Assembly: GCF_900114385.1 (NCBI RefSeq)
Contig: NZ_FOSW01000001.1
Location: 124,001 to 188,000, forward strand
Reading direction: 5' to 3'
Source: Geodermatophilus ruber
GTDB lineage: Bacteria; Actinomycetota; Actinomycetes; Mycobacteriales; Geodermatophilaceae
DNA length: 64,000 nucleotides
Shown: piece after piece, positions 44,848 to 54,081 of the stretch
How the letters are laid out: every line of letters starts with the position of its first letter
How positions within the stretch are numbered: the stretch's first letter is position 1
The notes under the pieces: model-generated
The model's database searches: none
Told to the model about the DNA's origin: nothing
What the model saw: the letters and a program-made list of their open reading frames with translations, nothing else
Made by a program: the position numbers and the translations under genes

Positions 44848-45528
44848 TCAGGCTTCGAGCTTGTAGCCCAGCCCGCGCACCGTCACCAGGTACTTGGGGT
44901 TGGCCGGGTCCGGCTCGATCTTGGCCCGCAGCCGCTTGACGTGGACGTCGAGGGTCTTGGTGTCGCCCACGTAGTCCGACCCCCAGACCCGGTCGATGAG
45001 CTGGCCGCGGGTGAGCACCCGGCCGGCGTTGCGCAGCAGCATCTCCAGCAGGTCGAACTCCTTGAGCGGCAGCGCGATCGGGTCCCCCTCCACCGCGACG
45101 ACGTGCCGCTCGACGTCCATGCGGACCGGGCCGGCCTCCAGCGCCGCCTCGGCGGGCACGTCCACCTCCCCGCGTCGGCGCAGCACCGCGCGGATGCGGG
45201 CCACCAGCTCGCGCGCCGAATAAGGCTTGGTGACGTAATCGTCGGCCCCCAGCTCCAGGCCGACGACCTTGTCGATCTCGGAGTCCTTCGCGGTGAGCAT
45301 GATGATCGGCACGCCGCTCTTCGCGCGCAGCGCACGGCACACCTCGGTCCCCGACAGGCCGGGCAGCATGAGGTCGAGCAGGACGATGTCCGCCCCGGCG
45401 CGGTCGAACTCGGCCAGCGCCTGCGTCCCGCTGGCCGCGACGACGGGCTCGAACCCCTCCCGCCGCAGCATGTAGGCGAGCGCGTCGGAGAACGACTCCT
45501 CGTCCTCCACCACCAGCACTCGGGTCAT
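44848..45528 (-). CDS. regX3: Phosphate-responsive response regulator RegX3/PhoP type
   Basis: OmpR-type response regulator, 226 residues. In the receiver domain the acidic pair is E8/D9, the phospho-acceptor D52 (LLDLMLPG), and K101 lies in DYVTKPYSARE. The C-terminal winged helix (about 130-226) has the WGSDYVGDTKTLDVHVKRLR recognition region. Gene order senX3-regX3 divergent from phoU copies Streptomyces phoRP/phoU and resembles Rv0490-Rv0491. The ATG overlaps the senX3 stop (ATGA). It likely controls the phosphate-starvation regulon. Confidence 0.93.
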   Translation of the reverse strand: MTRVLVVEDEESFSDALAYMLRREGFEPVVAASGTQALAEFDRAGADIVLLDLMLPGLSGTEVCRALRAKSGVPIIMLTAKDSEIDKVVGLELGADDYVTKPYSARELVARIRAVLRRRGEVDVPAEAALEAGPVRMDVERHVVAVEGDPIALPLKEFDLLEMLLRNAGRVLTRGQLIDRVWGSDYVGDTKTLDVHVKRLRAKIEPDPANPKYLVTVRGLGYKLEA

Positions 45529-46793
45529 GACCGTCCCTTCGGGGAGTCGGCGGGCACAGCACCGCCGGAGTCGGGCGCGGATCCCGCTCCGCGGGCGGGG
45601 AGAGCCACCTCGGGCGGCGTCACGACCACCGCCTCGGGCGGGGTCGCCTCCCCGGCGGGCGCGGGCCGCCCGGCGAGCGGGATCCGCAGGGTGAACGTGG
45701 AGCCGAGGCCTTCCTCGCTCCAGACGCTGATGGAGCCGCCGTGGTTGCTGGCCACGTGCTTGACGATGGCCAGGCCGAGACCGGTGCCCCCGGTGCTGCT
45801 GGCCCGCGACTGGTCGACCCGGTAGAAGCGCTCGAAGATCCGCACGCGGTCCTGCCGCGGGATGCCGATGCCGCTGTCGGTCACGGTGATCTCGGCGAAC
45901 CCCGAGCGGGCGCGGGCACCGACGGCGATGCGGGTGCCCGCGGGGCTGTAGGCGACGGCGTTGGCCAGCAGGTTGGTCACCGCCGTGGCCAGCTGGGACT
46001 CCACCCCGCGCACCACCAGTCCGCCCTGGCCGCCCGCGGCGATGTCGATGTGCTTGGCCGCCGCGGCCAGCTTGGTGCGGTCGACCGCCTCGGCGACGAC
46101 GGTGTCCACCTCGACGGGCAGCAGCTCGGGCAGCGGTTCCCCGCCCTGCAACCGGGAGAGGTCGATCAGCTCGCGGACCAGCCGGGTCAGCCGGTCGGCC
46201 TCGTGCCGCATCCGGGCGGCGAAGTGCTGCACGATCTCCGGGTCGTCGGCGGCGTCCTCGACCGCCTCGGCCAGCAGGGACAGCGCGCCGACCGGCGTCT
46301 TCAGCTCGTGCCCGACGTTGGCGACGAAGTCGCGCCGGACCGCCTCCACCCGGCGGGCCTCGGTGACGTCCTGGAGGACCAGCGCCACCGGCGCCGGCGC
46401 CGGGCCGCTCTCCAGCCGCATCCCGTGCACCCCCACCAGCCGGGGGCCACCGCCCACCAGGGCGCCGGACAGCGGGATGTCGGCGCGCCGCCGGCCACCG
46501 GTCCGCACCGCGCGGGCGTGCTCGACCAGCTCGGGGACCAGCAGCCGGGTGTCGCGCACGATGCCGAGGGCACGCGCGGGCGGATTGGCAAGCACCACCA
46601 CGTCGTCGGCGTCGAGCAGGACGACCGCCGGGTCCATCAGGTCGATCAGCCGCCGGGACAGCACCGCCTCGGCGAGGGTGGTGTCCGGCTGCGGAACGGC
46701 CTCCGCCACGGCGGAGCGGAAGCGCAGCAGGACGGTGGCGACCAGGACGCCACCGACGACCAGGCCCACCACGAGGGCGACCGTGGGGCTCAC
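45525..46793 (-). CDS. senX3: Sensor histidine kinase SenX3/PhoR type
   Basis: Histidine kinase, 422 residues. One N-terminal helix (about 4-23), a PAS-like domain (about 45-145), the HisKA box NVGHELKTPVGAL with H162, and a HATPase with the G2 box GGTGLGLAIVKH near residue 350; a Pro/Ala-rich tail of about 45 residues ends the protein. I chose GTG 46793 (VSPTVALVV) because it places the helix at the N-terminus; a GTG at 46865 would add 24 residues. It probably senses phosphate supply through PhoU and the Pst transporter. Confidence 0.92.
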   Translation of the reverse strand: MSPTVALVVGLVVGGVLVATVLLRFRSAVAEAVPQPDTTLAEAVLSRRLIDLMDPAVVLLDADDVVVLANPPARALGIVRDTRLLVPELVEHARAVRTGGRRRADIPLSGALVGGGPRLVGVHGMRLESGPAPAPVALVLQDVTEARRVEAVRRDFVANVGHELKTPVGALSLLAEAVEDAADDPEIVQHFAARMRHEADRLTRLVRELIDLSRLQGGEPLPELLPVEVDTVVAEAVDRTKLAAAAKHIDIAAGGQGGLVVRGVESQLATAVTNLLANAVAYSPAGTRIAVGARARSGFAEITVTDSGIGIPRQDRVRIFERFYRVDQSRASSTGGTGLGLAIVKHVASNHGGSISVWSEEGLGSTFTLRIPLAGRPAPAGEATPPEAVVVTPPEVALPARGAGSAPDSGGAVPADSPKGRS

Positions 46794-46866
46794 AAACCCG
46801 ATGCTAGGCCGCAGGAAGGCCCGCACCTCCCCCGTCCGAGTGGTGCTACCGACACGTACCGACACT

Positions 46867-46899
46867 GTTCACGTTCCCGTGCCCACCCGTTCACCGATG
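46867..46899. promoter_or_regulatory. PHO box between senX3 and phoU
   Basis: Three consecutive 11-bp units: GTTCACGTTCC, CGTGCCCACCC, GTTCACCGATG. The outer two match the GTTCACC core of actinobacterial PhoP/RegX3 direct repeats and are exactly 22 bp apart; the middle one is degenerate. A TACCCT at 46927-46932 could be the phoU -10, with its -35 region touching the box, as expected for activation. senX3-regX3 is read from the other side. Confidence 0.7.
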
Positions 46900-47021
46900 C
46901 GTCCCGACGCCGCGGCGCGACGGATCTACCCTCGACGTGAACGCGCCGGGGCATGAATGTCGACGGACTCCGGGCGCAGGTGACACGACCGGCCCCCGGC
47001 CGGCCGACGAGGAGGACGACG

Positions 47022-47678
47022 GTGCGCGACAGTTACCGCGAGGAGCTCGACGACATCCGGGCCTGCCTGGTGGAGATGGCCAACTCGGTCGGCTCCCAGG
47101 TGAGCCTGGCGACCACAGCCCTCCTCGACGCCGACGTCACCGTCGCCGACCGCGTGATCGCAGGCGACGCGCCCCTCGACGCCACCCGGGAGAGCATCGA
47201 GCAGCGCTGCTTCAACCTCATCGCCCGGCAGGCCCCGGTGGCCACCGACCTGCGCGCCATCATCACCGCGATGCGGATCGCCAGCGATCTCGAGCGGATG
47301 GGCGACCTCGCCGAGCACATCGCCAAGGTGGCGCGGATGCGCTTCCCGGACTCCGCGGTGCCGCAGGAGGTTCGGCCGGTCTTCCTGGAGGCCGGGCACG
47401 TCGCCGAGACCCTGGTGACCAAGGCCGGCACCGTCATCGCCAAGCGCGACGTCGAGGCCGCGCTGGAGCTCGAGGACGACGACGACGCCATGGACAAGCT
47501 GCACCGGCAGCTGTTCCGCGAGGTGCTCTCCGACGTCTGGCCGCACGGTGTCGAGACGGCCATCGACATCACGCTGCTCGGCCGGTACTACGAGCGTTTC
47601 GCCGACCACGCGGTGAGCGTGGCCCGGCGGGTGGTCTTCCTGGTCACCGGCGAGCGCCGGGTGACCACCGCGCCGTAA
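47022..47678 (+). CDS. phoU: Phosphate transport system regulator PhoU
   Basis: PhoU of 218 residues made of two three-helix bundles, each with the metal-binding signature: AIITAMRIASDLERMGDLAEHI in the first half and ITLLGRYYERFADHAVSVARR in the second. It damps the phosphate sensor kinase when phosphate is ample. GTG at 47022 has GAGGAGG seven bases upstream; an ATG 69 bases earlier lies in non-homologous sequence. Confidence 0.95.
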   Translation: MRDSYREELDDIRACLVEMANSVGSQVSLATTALLDADVTVADRVIAGDAPLDATRESIEQRCFNLIARQAPVATDLRAIITAMRIASDLERMGDLAEHIAKVARMRFPDSAVPQEVRPVFLEAGHVAETLVTKAGTVIAKRDVEAALELEDDDDAMDKLHRQLFREVLSDVWPHGVETAIDITLLGRYYERFADHAVSVARRVVFLVTGERRVTTAP

Positions 47679-47711
47679 CTTCTGTCGCCCTCCGGCTGCC
47701 CGGCCCCCATG

Positions 47712-47759
47712 ACAGGCCAGGGGCCCTCTCCCGCGTTCGGGAGAGGGCCCCTGGCCTGT
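47712..47759. terminator. Bidirectional terminator between phoU and gpmA
   Basis: A 22-bp perfect stem (47712-47733 with 47738-47759) and a CGTT loop, placed between the convergent phoU and gpmA stops. It is the longest perfect hairpin noticed in the window. Confidence 0.92.
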
Positions 47760-47766
47760 GTTCGGG

Positions 47767-48537
47767 CTACTTCTTGCCCTGGTTCTTGACCGCCTCGATC
47801 GCGGCCGCGGCAGCCTCCGGGTCGAGGTACTCCCCGCCGGGCTTGACCGGTCGCAGGTCGTCGTCCAGGTCGTAGCGCAGCGGGACGCCGGTGGGGATGT
47901 TGAGCCCGACCACCTCGTCCTCCCCCATGCCGTCGAGGTGCTTCACCAGCGCCCGGAGGCTGTTGCCGTGCGCGGCGACCAGCACGGTGCGGCCGGCGCG
48001 CAGGTCCGGGACGATCGCGTCGTACCAGTACGGCAGCATGCGGACGACGACGTCGGCCAGGCACTCGGTGGCCGGCCGCACCTCCGGCGGCAGCATCGCG
48101 TAGCGCGGGTCGCCGTCCTGGGAGTACTCGCTGCCGGGCTCGATGGGCGGCGGCGGGGTGCTGTAGGAGCGGCGCCAGACGGTGAACTGCTCCTCGCCGT
48201 ACTCGGCCAGCGTGGCGGCCTTGTCCTTGCCCTGCAGGGCGCCGTAGTGGCGCTCGTTGAGCCGCCAGGAGCGCTTGACCGGGATCCACTGCCGGTCGGC
48301 CGCGGCGAGGGCCAGCTCGGCGGTGCTGATCGCCCGCTTGAGCACGGAGGTGTGCGTGACGTCGGGCAGCAGGCCGTGCTCGGCGAGGAGCTCCCCGCCG
48401 CGGGCCGCCTCGGCCCGGCCCTTCTCCGAGAGCGGGACGTCCACCCATCCGGTGAACAGGTTGGCCTTGTTCCACTCGCTCTCACCGTGGCGGAGCAGCA
48501 CCAGCGTGCCGGGCGGGGTCGTCGTCACGCCGGTCAT
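47767..48537 (-). CDS. gpmA: 2,3-bisphosphoglycerate-dependent phosphoglycerate mutase
   Basis: Glycolytic enzyme of 256 residues. The catalytic motif [16 protein letters not shown] has phosphohistidine H17; [16 protein letters not shown] and [13 protein letters not shown] carry the other active-site residues. It is full length and intact, unlike the shorter phosphatase at 19923-20558. It corresponds to gpm1 (Rv0489), also next to senX3-regX3. The start could be nine bases downstream (GTG). Confidence 0.96.
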   Translation of the reverse strand: MTGVTTTPPGTLVLLRHGESEWNKANLFTGWVDVPLSEKGRAEAARGGELLAEHGLLPDVTHTSVLKRAISTAELALAAADRQWIPVKRSWRLNERHYGALQGKDKAATLAEYGEEQFTVWRRSYSTPPPPIEPGSEYSQDGDPRYAMLPPEVRPATECLADVVVRMLPYWYDAIVPDLRAGRTVLVAAHGNSLRALVKHLDGMGEDEVVGLNIPTGVPLRYDLDDDLRPVKPGGEYLDPEAAAAAIEAVKNQGKK

Positions 48538-48553
48538 CCTGCCCGACGCGGGC

Positions 48554-48853
48554 TCACGCGGTGACCAGTGGCCACACGAGCCACAGCTCGAAGGCCGCCG
48601 GGGGCAGCAGACCGGCCAGCAGCCAGGGGCTGCGCACCGGGCGGCCGGCGCCCCACCGCAGAGCAGCGACGACGGCGGTGCTGCAGCCGACCGCCACGCC
48701 CAGCCACAGCACCACCGCGGCGACGTCGAGGACCACCAGCTGGGCGAAGACCAGCTGCACCGCGCAGAGCACGAGCGGGTAGACCAGCGCCGAGGCCGCC
48801 ACGATCCCGACGAGGACCTGGACGAAGCTCTGGTGCACGGGGCCCTGCTGCAT
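48554..48853 (-). CDS. Small three-helix membrane protein
   Basis: A 99-residue protein with three helices (about 10-33, 37-60 and 76-95) and short polar loops. No family recognised. ATG at 48853 ([10 protein letters not shown]) is preferred to a longer frame that overlaps the divergent methyltransferase gene. It ends 16 bp from the gpmA start and may be cotranscribed with it. Confidence 0.65.
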   Translation of the reverse strand: MQQGPVHQSFVQVLVGIVAASALVYPLVLCAVQLVFAQLVVLDVAAVVLWLGVAVGCSTAVVAALRWGAGRPVRSPWLLAGLLPPAAFELWLVWPLVTA

Positions 48854-48902
48854 CGCCGTCCACGCTAGCGTCCGGCGAACCGGCTCGGGGCAGGATCGGG
48901 GC

Positions 48903-49661
48903 ATGACCGCCGTGCGCCGCTGGGCCGCTGAGCTGGCTGCCTGGACGATCGACCCGGAGATCCTCGCCGCCGCCCCGGAGTCCCCGTACGGCTTCCCGCC
49001 CGGGCTGTTCGGCGGCGTCCGCCGTCCCGGCCGGACCGTCGACACCGTGCGCGCCGCGGCGCCGGCCAGCGTGCTCGACGTCGGCTCCGGGGGCGGCGCG
49101 GCGAGCATCCCGGCCGGGGCGGCGCAGCTGCTGGCGGTGGACCAGTCGGCGGAGCTGCTCGACCGCTACCGGTCAGCGGCCGGGAGCACGCCCGTGCGGA
49201 CCTGGTGCGGCCGGTGGCCCGACATCGCCGCAGAGGTGCCGGCGGCCGACGTCGTCGTCGCCGCGGACGTCGTCTACAACGTGCCCGACATCGCCGAGTT
49301 CGTGGCCGCGCTCACCGACCACGCCCGCCGCCGGGTGGTCGTCGAGCTCAGCGACCGGCACCCGTGGACGTCCATGGGCGCGCTGTGGCGGCACTTCCAC
49401 GGGCAGGAGCGCCCCGGCGGACCGACCGCGGAGCTCTTCGGCGAGGTGCTCGCCGAGCTCGGGATCGCGGCGGAGTCGGCGACCGAGCCCCGGCCGGGCC
49501 CCTGGGAGGACGCCCCGGCGGACGTCGTCCTGGCCTTCACCCGGCGCCGGCTGTGCCTGCCGGCGTCCCGGGAGGCGGAGGTCGCCGAGGCGATGCGCCG
49601 GTTCCACGACGGCCGACCGCGCACCTCGACGACGTACTGGTGGCCCGGGACCGCGTCCTAG
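48903..49661 (+). CDS. Class I SAM-dependent methyltransferase
   Basis: A 252-residue methyltransferase. Motif I is VLDVGSGGGAASI (57-69), the acidic residue after strand 2 is in LLAVDQSAEL and motif IV is VVVAADVVYNV. The substrate is not evident. The C-terminal 40 residues (ASREAEVAEAMRRFHDG, then TYWWPG) are unusual for the fold. The gene end overlaps the convergent MFS gene by 4 bp. Confidence 0.85.
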   Translation: MTAVRRWAAELAAWTIDPEILAAAPESPYGFPPGLFGGVRRPGRTVDTVRAAAPASVLDVGSGGGAASIPAGAAQLLAVDQSAELLDRYRSAAGSTPVRTWCGRWPDIAAEVPAADVVVAADVVYNVPDIAEFVAALTDHARRRVVVELSDRHPWTSMGALWRHFHGQERPGGPTAELFGEVLAELGIAAESATEPRPGPWEDAPADVVLAFTRRRLCLPASREAEVAEAMRRFHDGRPRTSTTYWWPGTAS

Positions 49662-51259
49662 GCGCGCCGGTCGGGGGCCGCGGCCGCGGCGTCCGCGCGC
49701 CGGCGCCCGGGCAGCCAGGTGAAGACGACGGCGGCGGCGACCAGGGCGGCGGTCGCGGTACCGATCGCGGTGAGGTGCATGGCGGAGACGAAGGCGTCCT
49801 GGGCGGGGCCCACCAGCCCGGTGGCGGCGGCCGCGGCCTCCTCGTCCCCACCGGCCCGCACCTGCCCGACCGCCTCCAGGGTGGCGACGATCGAGGAGCT
49901 GGCCTCCGCCCGCAGCTCCGCCGGGAGGACGTCGACCTGGTCGCCCAGGCGGGCCGCGTAGGCCGAGGCGAGCACCGAGCCGAGGATCGCGACGCCCAGC
50001 GCGCCCCCGACCTGGCGCACGGAGTTGTTGACCGCGGCGCCCGCGCCGGCCTTGTGCCGCGGGACAACCGACATGATCGACTCGGTCGTCGGGGCCATCA
50101 CCGCCCCCATGCCCAGCCCCTGCACCGACAGCAGGGCGATCAGCAGCCACAGCGGCGCGGTCCCGTCGAGCAGCTGGAAACCGAGGAAGGAGACGGCAAT
50201 GAACAGGAACCCGCTGCCGACGACCGCCTTGGCCCCGAACCGCTCGGCCAGCCGGGAGCTCTGCGGGGCCATCAGCGACATGCCCAGCGCCGTCGGGATC
50301 AGCGCCGCCCCGCTGGCCAGCGGGTTGTAGCCGAGCACACCCTGCAGGTAGTAGACGAGGTAGAACGTCGCGCCCATGAGGGCGAAGAAGTTCAGGCCGA
50401 GCGCGGCCGCGGCGGCGGAGAACGCCGGGTTGCGGAACAGCGAGACGTCGAGCGCGGGGTGCCTGGAGCGCTTCTGGAGCCAGACGAACAGGACCAGCAG
50501 GGCCACCCCGCCGAGCAGGGGGACGAGGACACCGGGCGAGGTCCAGCCGGCCCCCGAGCCGCCGTGGATGATGCCGTAGACCAGCCCGGCGAGCGCGACG
50601 ATCGAAAGCAGCACACCGGGGACGTCCAGCTTGCCCGGCGACGGGTCGCGCGACTCGGGGACGATCAGCAGGATCCCGACCATCGCCAGCAGGGCCACGG
50701 GGACGGCGATCAGGAAGATCGCTCCCCACCAGAAGTGCTCGAGGACCGCCCCGCTGGCCAGCGGGCCGCCGGCGACCGCCAGCCCCGCGGCGCCGGCCCA
50801 CACCCCGATGGCGCGGCCGCGCTCGCCGGGCGGGAAGACGTTCGTGATGACGGCGAGCGTGGCCGGCTGCACCGCCGCGCCGCCGACGCCCATCACCGCC
50901 CGCCACAGGATCAGCTCCTCCGGACTGCTGCTGAACGCGCCGAGCAGGGAGGCGAGCGTGTAGACCGACAGCCCGATGAGCAGGACCCGGCGCCGGCCGA
51001 TGCGGTCACCGACCACGCCCCAGGAGAAGAGCAGCCCGGCGAAGACGAGGATGTAGGCGTCGATGGCCCACTGGAGCTCGCTCTGGCTGGCGCCCAGCTC
51101 CCGCTGCAGGGTCGGGATGGCGACGTTGAGGGTGGTGTTGCCCATGATCACCACGAGCAGGCAGACCGTCATGGTCGCCAGAACCCACCAGCGCCGGGCA
51201 TACCCGGGGGGCTCCTCCGCGGAAGCCGCCCCGGTGGTCGTGCGGTCGGTCGCCGTCAC
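49658..51259 (-). CDS. DHA2-family MFS multidrug exporter
   Basis: A 533-residue, 14-helix drug:H+ antiporter (EmrB/QacA type). Recognisable parts are TTLNVAIPTLQRELGASQSELQW in helix 1 (motif D1), GVVGDRIGRRRVLLIG (motif A) and RAVMGVGGAAVQPATLAVI. Substrate unknown. GTG at 51259 overlaps the YbjN gene (GTGA), so it is translationally coupled to the mshA-ybjN unit. A link to mycothiol-conjugate export is possible but only suggested by position. Confidence 0.88.
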   Translation of the reverse strand: MTATDRTTTGAASAEEPPGYARRWWVLATMTVCLLVVIMGNTTLNVAIPTLQRELGASQSELQWAIDAYILVFAGLLFSWGVVGDRIGRRRVLLIGLSVYTLASLLGAFSSSPEELILWRAVMGVGGAAVQPATLAVITNVFPPGERGRAIGVWAGAAGLAVAGGPLASGAVLEHFWWGAIFLIAVPVALLAMVGILLIVPESRDPSPGKLDVPGVLLSIVALAGLVYGIIHGGSGAGWTSPGVLVPLLGGVALLVLFVWLQKRSRHPALDVSLFRNPAFSAAAAALGLNFFALMGATFYLVYYLQGVLGYNPLASGAALIPTALGMSLMAPQSSRLAERFGAKAVVGSGFLFIAVSFLGFQLLDGTAPLWLLIALLSVQGLGMGAVMAPTTESIMSVVPRHKAGAGAAVNNSVRQVGGALGVAILGSVLASAYAARLGDQVDVLPAELRAEASSSIVATLEAVGQVRAGGDEEAAAAATGLVGPAQDAFVSAMHLTAIGTATAALVAAAVVFTWLPGRRRADAAAAAPDRRA

Positions 51260-51798
51260 GCTCCGCCGTCCGGCGGTGCGCCGGGTCCTGGTCGCCGGGT
51301 CGGGTCGGCGAAGGCGGCGAAGGCCTCCAGGTTGCGCAGGGACTCCCCGCGCTTCACCCGCCACTCCCACTCCCGGCGGATCGAGGTGCCGAAGCCGATC
51401 TCGAGCATGGTGTTGAAGTGGTCGTCGGCGTAGCTGAGCACCGCGCCGAGGACGCGGTCGAGCTCCTCCGGCGTGACCGCGGCGTGCGGCAGCCGGCCGG
51501 TGAGGTAGACGTCGCCCACGCTGTCGATGGAGTAGGCGACCGCGTACATGCGGGCGTTGCGCTGCAGCAGGAAGGTCCACAGCTGCTCGCGGTTCTCGTC
51601 GGGCTGGCGGCAGACGAACGCCTCCACCCGCAGCGCGTGCTCGCCGACGATCAGCCCGCAGACGGTCTTGAGCTTGTTCGTGCCGGGCAGGTCGACCAGC
51701 CAGCGGCCGGGGGTGGGGTGCTCGTGGACGAGCTCGCCCTCGCGCAGGGTCTGCTCGATGACCGCGTCGAGCTCGGCGACCGGGCGCGTGCCGCTCAC
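51256..51798 (-). CDS. YbjN domain-containing protein
   Basis: A 180-residue protein of the YbjN fold, related to type III secretion chaperone-like proteins, with unknown biochemical role. Features are [34 protein letters not shown] and the C-terminal [13 protein letters not shown]. It lies between mshA and an exporter; Rv0487 sits next to mshA in the same way. GTG at 51798 overlaps the mshA stop. Confidence 0.85.
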   Translation of the reverse strand: MSGTRPVAELDAVIEQTLREGELVHEHPTPGRWLVDLPGTNKLKTVCGLIVGEHALRVEAFVCRQPDENREQLWTFLLQRNARMYAVAYSIDSVGDVYLTGRLPHAAVTPEELDRVLGAVLSYADDHFNTMLEIGFGTSIRREWEWRVKRGESLRNLEAFAAFADPTRRPGPGAPPDGGA

Positions 51799-53147
51799 CG
51801 CGCCACCTGCGCGCCGAACGGCCGCACCGCGCCGAGGGCCCACGCCGGGCGGGGCAGCGTGCCGCCGACCCCGCGCCGGGCGGCGGCGGACATCTCCTCC
51901 GCGGCGGCGGTGTAGGCCGCCACCAGCGAGTCGACCGTGCGTTCCCACGAGAAGGCCGCCGCATGCCGGCGGGCACCGGCCGACAGCAGCTCGCGACGGG
52001 CGAGCACGGCGCGGATCGCCGACGCGTAGTCGGCCGGGTCGCGGCCGTCGACCAGCACCCCGGAGACGCCGTCGCGGACGGCTGTGGTGAGCCCGCCGAC
52101 GGCGGAGGCGACCACCGGGGTCCCGCAGGCCTGCGCCTCGAGCGCGACCAGGCCGAAGGACTCGTTGTGGCTGGGGACGACGGCGACGTCGGCGGCCCGG
52201 TAGTGCTCGGCGAGCCGGTCGGCGTGCTGGGGCGGCAGGAAGGAGACCAGGTCGGCGATGCCGAGCGTGGACGCGAGCTGCTCGAGCTGCCGGGGCGCCT
52301 CCAGCCCGGCACCGCTGGGCGCGCCGATGACGTGCACCCGGAGCCGGCCGCGCAGCGCGGGCTCGTCGGCGAGCATGCGCGCGGCCGCCTCGAGCAGCAG
52401 GTCGGGGGCCTTGAGCGGCTGGATACGGCCGACGAAGAGCAGCACCACGGCGTCCTCGGCGATGCCCAGAGCGCGGCGAGCCGTCGTCCGGTCGCCGGGC
52501 ACGAAGCGGTCGAGGTCGACACCGGGCGGGACCACGAGCGTGCGCCGCGGGTCGGCGGCGTAGTGGTCGACCAGCTGGCGGGCCTCGTCAGAGGTGTTGG
52601 CGATCAGCCGGTCGGCCTCGGCGACCACCTGCTCCTCGCCGATCACCCGGGTCCGCGGCTCGGGCCGGTCACCGGCGGCCAGCGCCGCGTTCTTGACCTT
52701 GGCCAGGGTGTGCGCGGTGTGGATGAGCGGCACGCTCCACCGGTCCCGCGCCAGCCACCCCACCTGCCCCGACAGCCAGTAGTGGGAGTGGACGACGTCG
52801 TAGTGCCCCGGCTCGTGCTGCGCCTCCTCACGCAGGACGGCGGCGGTGAAGGCACACAGCTGGGCGGGCAGCTCCTCCTTGCCGAGGTCCTCGAAGGGGC
52901 CGGCGGGCACGTGCCGCACCGTCACCCCAGGGCTCATCTCGACCACCGGCGGCAGGTCGCTGGAGGTGGCGCGGGTGAACACGTCGACCTCGATGCCGCG
53001 CGCGGCCAGCCGGCGGGACACCTCGACGATGTAGACGTTCATGCCGCCGGCGTCACCGGCCCCCGGCTGGTCCAGCGGGCTGGTGTGCACCGAGAGCGTC
53101 GCCACGCGCGCAGGCGTGGCCGCCCGGGGACGACGGCGAGCGGCCAC
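51795..53147 (-). CDS. mshA: D-inositol-3-phosphate glycosyltransferase
   Basis: GT4 glycosyltransferase that starts mycothiol synthesis by joining UDP-GlcNAc and inositol-3-phosphate (450 residues). The N-terminal [19 protein letters not shown] and the segment [10 protein letters not shown] are characteristic of MshA. Donor-site motifs [17 protein letters not shown] and the E-x7-E segment [12 protein letters not shown] are intact. The GTG at 53147 has GGGAGG six bases upstream. Presence implies a mycothiol-based actinobacterium. Confidence 0.95.
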   Translation of the reverse strand: MAARRRPRAATPARVATLSVHTSPLDQPGAGDAGGMNVYIVEVSRRLAARGIEVDVFTRATSSDLPPVVEMSPGVTVRHVPAGPFEDLGKEELPAQLCAFTAAVLREEAQHEPGHYDVVHSHYWLSGQVGWLARDRWSVPLIHTAHTLAKVKNAALAAGDRPEPRTRVIGEEQVVAEADRLIANTSDEARQLVDHYAADPRRTLVVPPGVDLDRFVPGDRTTARRALGIAEDAVVLLFVGRIQPLKAPDLLLEAAARMLADEPALRGRLRVHVIGAPSGAGLEAPRQLEQLASTLGIADLVSFLPPQHADRLAEHYRAADVAVVPSHNESFGLVALEAQACGTPVVASAVGGLTTAVRDGVSGVLVDGRDPADYASAIRAVLARRELLSAGARRHAAAFSWERTVDSLVAAYTAAAEEMSAAARRGVGGTLPRPAWALGAVRPFGAQVAR

Positions 53148-53238
53148 GTCCGACCTCCCGCCCTGGCTCCGTCCTGCGGGCGCCGCACGAGGGCACCCTC
53201 CCGACCTTCAATCCTGCAACAACGCCAGGATGAGTCTC

Positions 53239-54021
53239 ATGCCCGGCCCCTCTGCAGCTCACTCGTCCGGATACCGCCCCCTCCCCGGCGCCGGCCGCAC
53301 CGCCGTCGTCACCGGCGCCTCCAGCGGCATCGGGGCGGCCACGGCCACCCGGCTGGCCGCCGAGGGTTTCGACGTCGTCCTCGGGGCGCGGCGGATGGAC
53401 CGGTTGGCGGAGCTGGCCGCCGCGATCGGCGCCCGCGCGCTGCCGCTGGACGTCACCGACCCTTCATCGGTCGCCGCCTTCGCCGACGCCCTCGACCGGG
53501 TGGACGTGCTGGTGAACAACGCCGGCGGCTCCTTCGACGCCAAGCCGGTGGCCGAGGCCGACCTGGACTCGTGGGCGCGCACCTACGAGGTCAACGTGCT
53601 GGGCACCGTCCGGCTCACCCGCGCGCTGCTGCCGGCGCTGATCGCCTCCGGCGCCGGTGACCTGCTCTTCGTCGGCTCGACGGCCGGGCTGATCAGCTAC
53701 GAGGGCGGCGCCTCGTACACCGCGGCCAAGCACGCGGTGCACACGCTGGCCGAGACGCTGCGGCTGGAGCTGTGCGGCGAGCCGGTGCGGATCATCGAGA
53801 TCGCGCCCGGGATGGTGCGCACCGAGGAGTTCTCGCGCAACCGGCTCGGCTCGGCCGAGGCCGCCGATGCCGTCTACCGCGGGGTGCGCGAGCCGCTGGT
53901 CGCCGAGGACATCGCCGACTGCATCGCCTGGTCGCTCACCCGCCCGCACCACGTCAACATCGACCTGATGGTGGTCCGCCCGCGCGCGCAGGCGGCCCAG
54001 CACAAGGTCTTCCGCGAGTAG
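53239..54021 (+). CDS. Short-chain dehydrogenase/reductase
   Basis: Classical SDR of 260 residues. TGASSGIGAAT (25-35), NNAG, a catalytic Ser in VGSTAGLISYEGG and the YTAAK pair are all present. The substrate is unknown; the placement opposite mshA and murB matches Rv0484c. I chose ATG 53239 because AGGA lies eight bases upstream; the ATG at 53230 lacks a ribosome site. Confidence 0.9.
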   Translation: MPGPSAAHSSGYRPLPGAGRTAVVTGASSGIGAATATRLAAEGFDVVLGARRMDRLAELAAAIGARALPLDVTDPSSVAAFADALDRVDVLVNNAGGSFDAKPVAEADLDSWARTYEVNVLGTVRLTRALLPALIASGAGDLLFVGSTAGLISYEGGASYTAAKHAVHTLAETLRLELCGEPVRIIEIAPGMVRTEEFSRNRLGSAEAADAVYRGVREPLVAEDIADCIAWSLTRPHHVNIDLMVVRPRAQAAQHKVFRE

Positions 54022-54080
54022 AGGGACTCCCTCCTCCGCACCCCTCGCACGCTCGGGGCGGCGCCCGGGAGGGGGCCCAG
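54022..54080. repeat. Dispersed intergenic repeat, copy C
   Basis: Lies between the convergent SDR and murB genes. On the minus strand CCCC-GAGCGTGCGA-GGGG forms the central hairpin, with a GGGCCC block before it and GGGAGTCCC after. The loop core GAGCGTGCGA is identical to copy B at 60154-60213. Confidence 0.6.
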
Positions 54081-54081
54081 G

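Noticed and set aside
49658..51259. Drug exporter as part of an acquired resistance island
   Set aside because: Composition matches the neighbours, it is translationally coupled to the mshA-ybjN unit, and there are no mobile genes.
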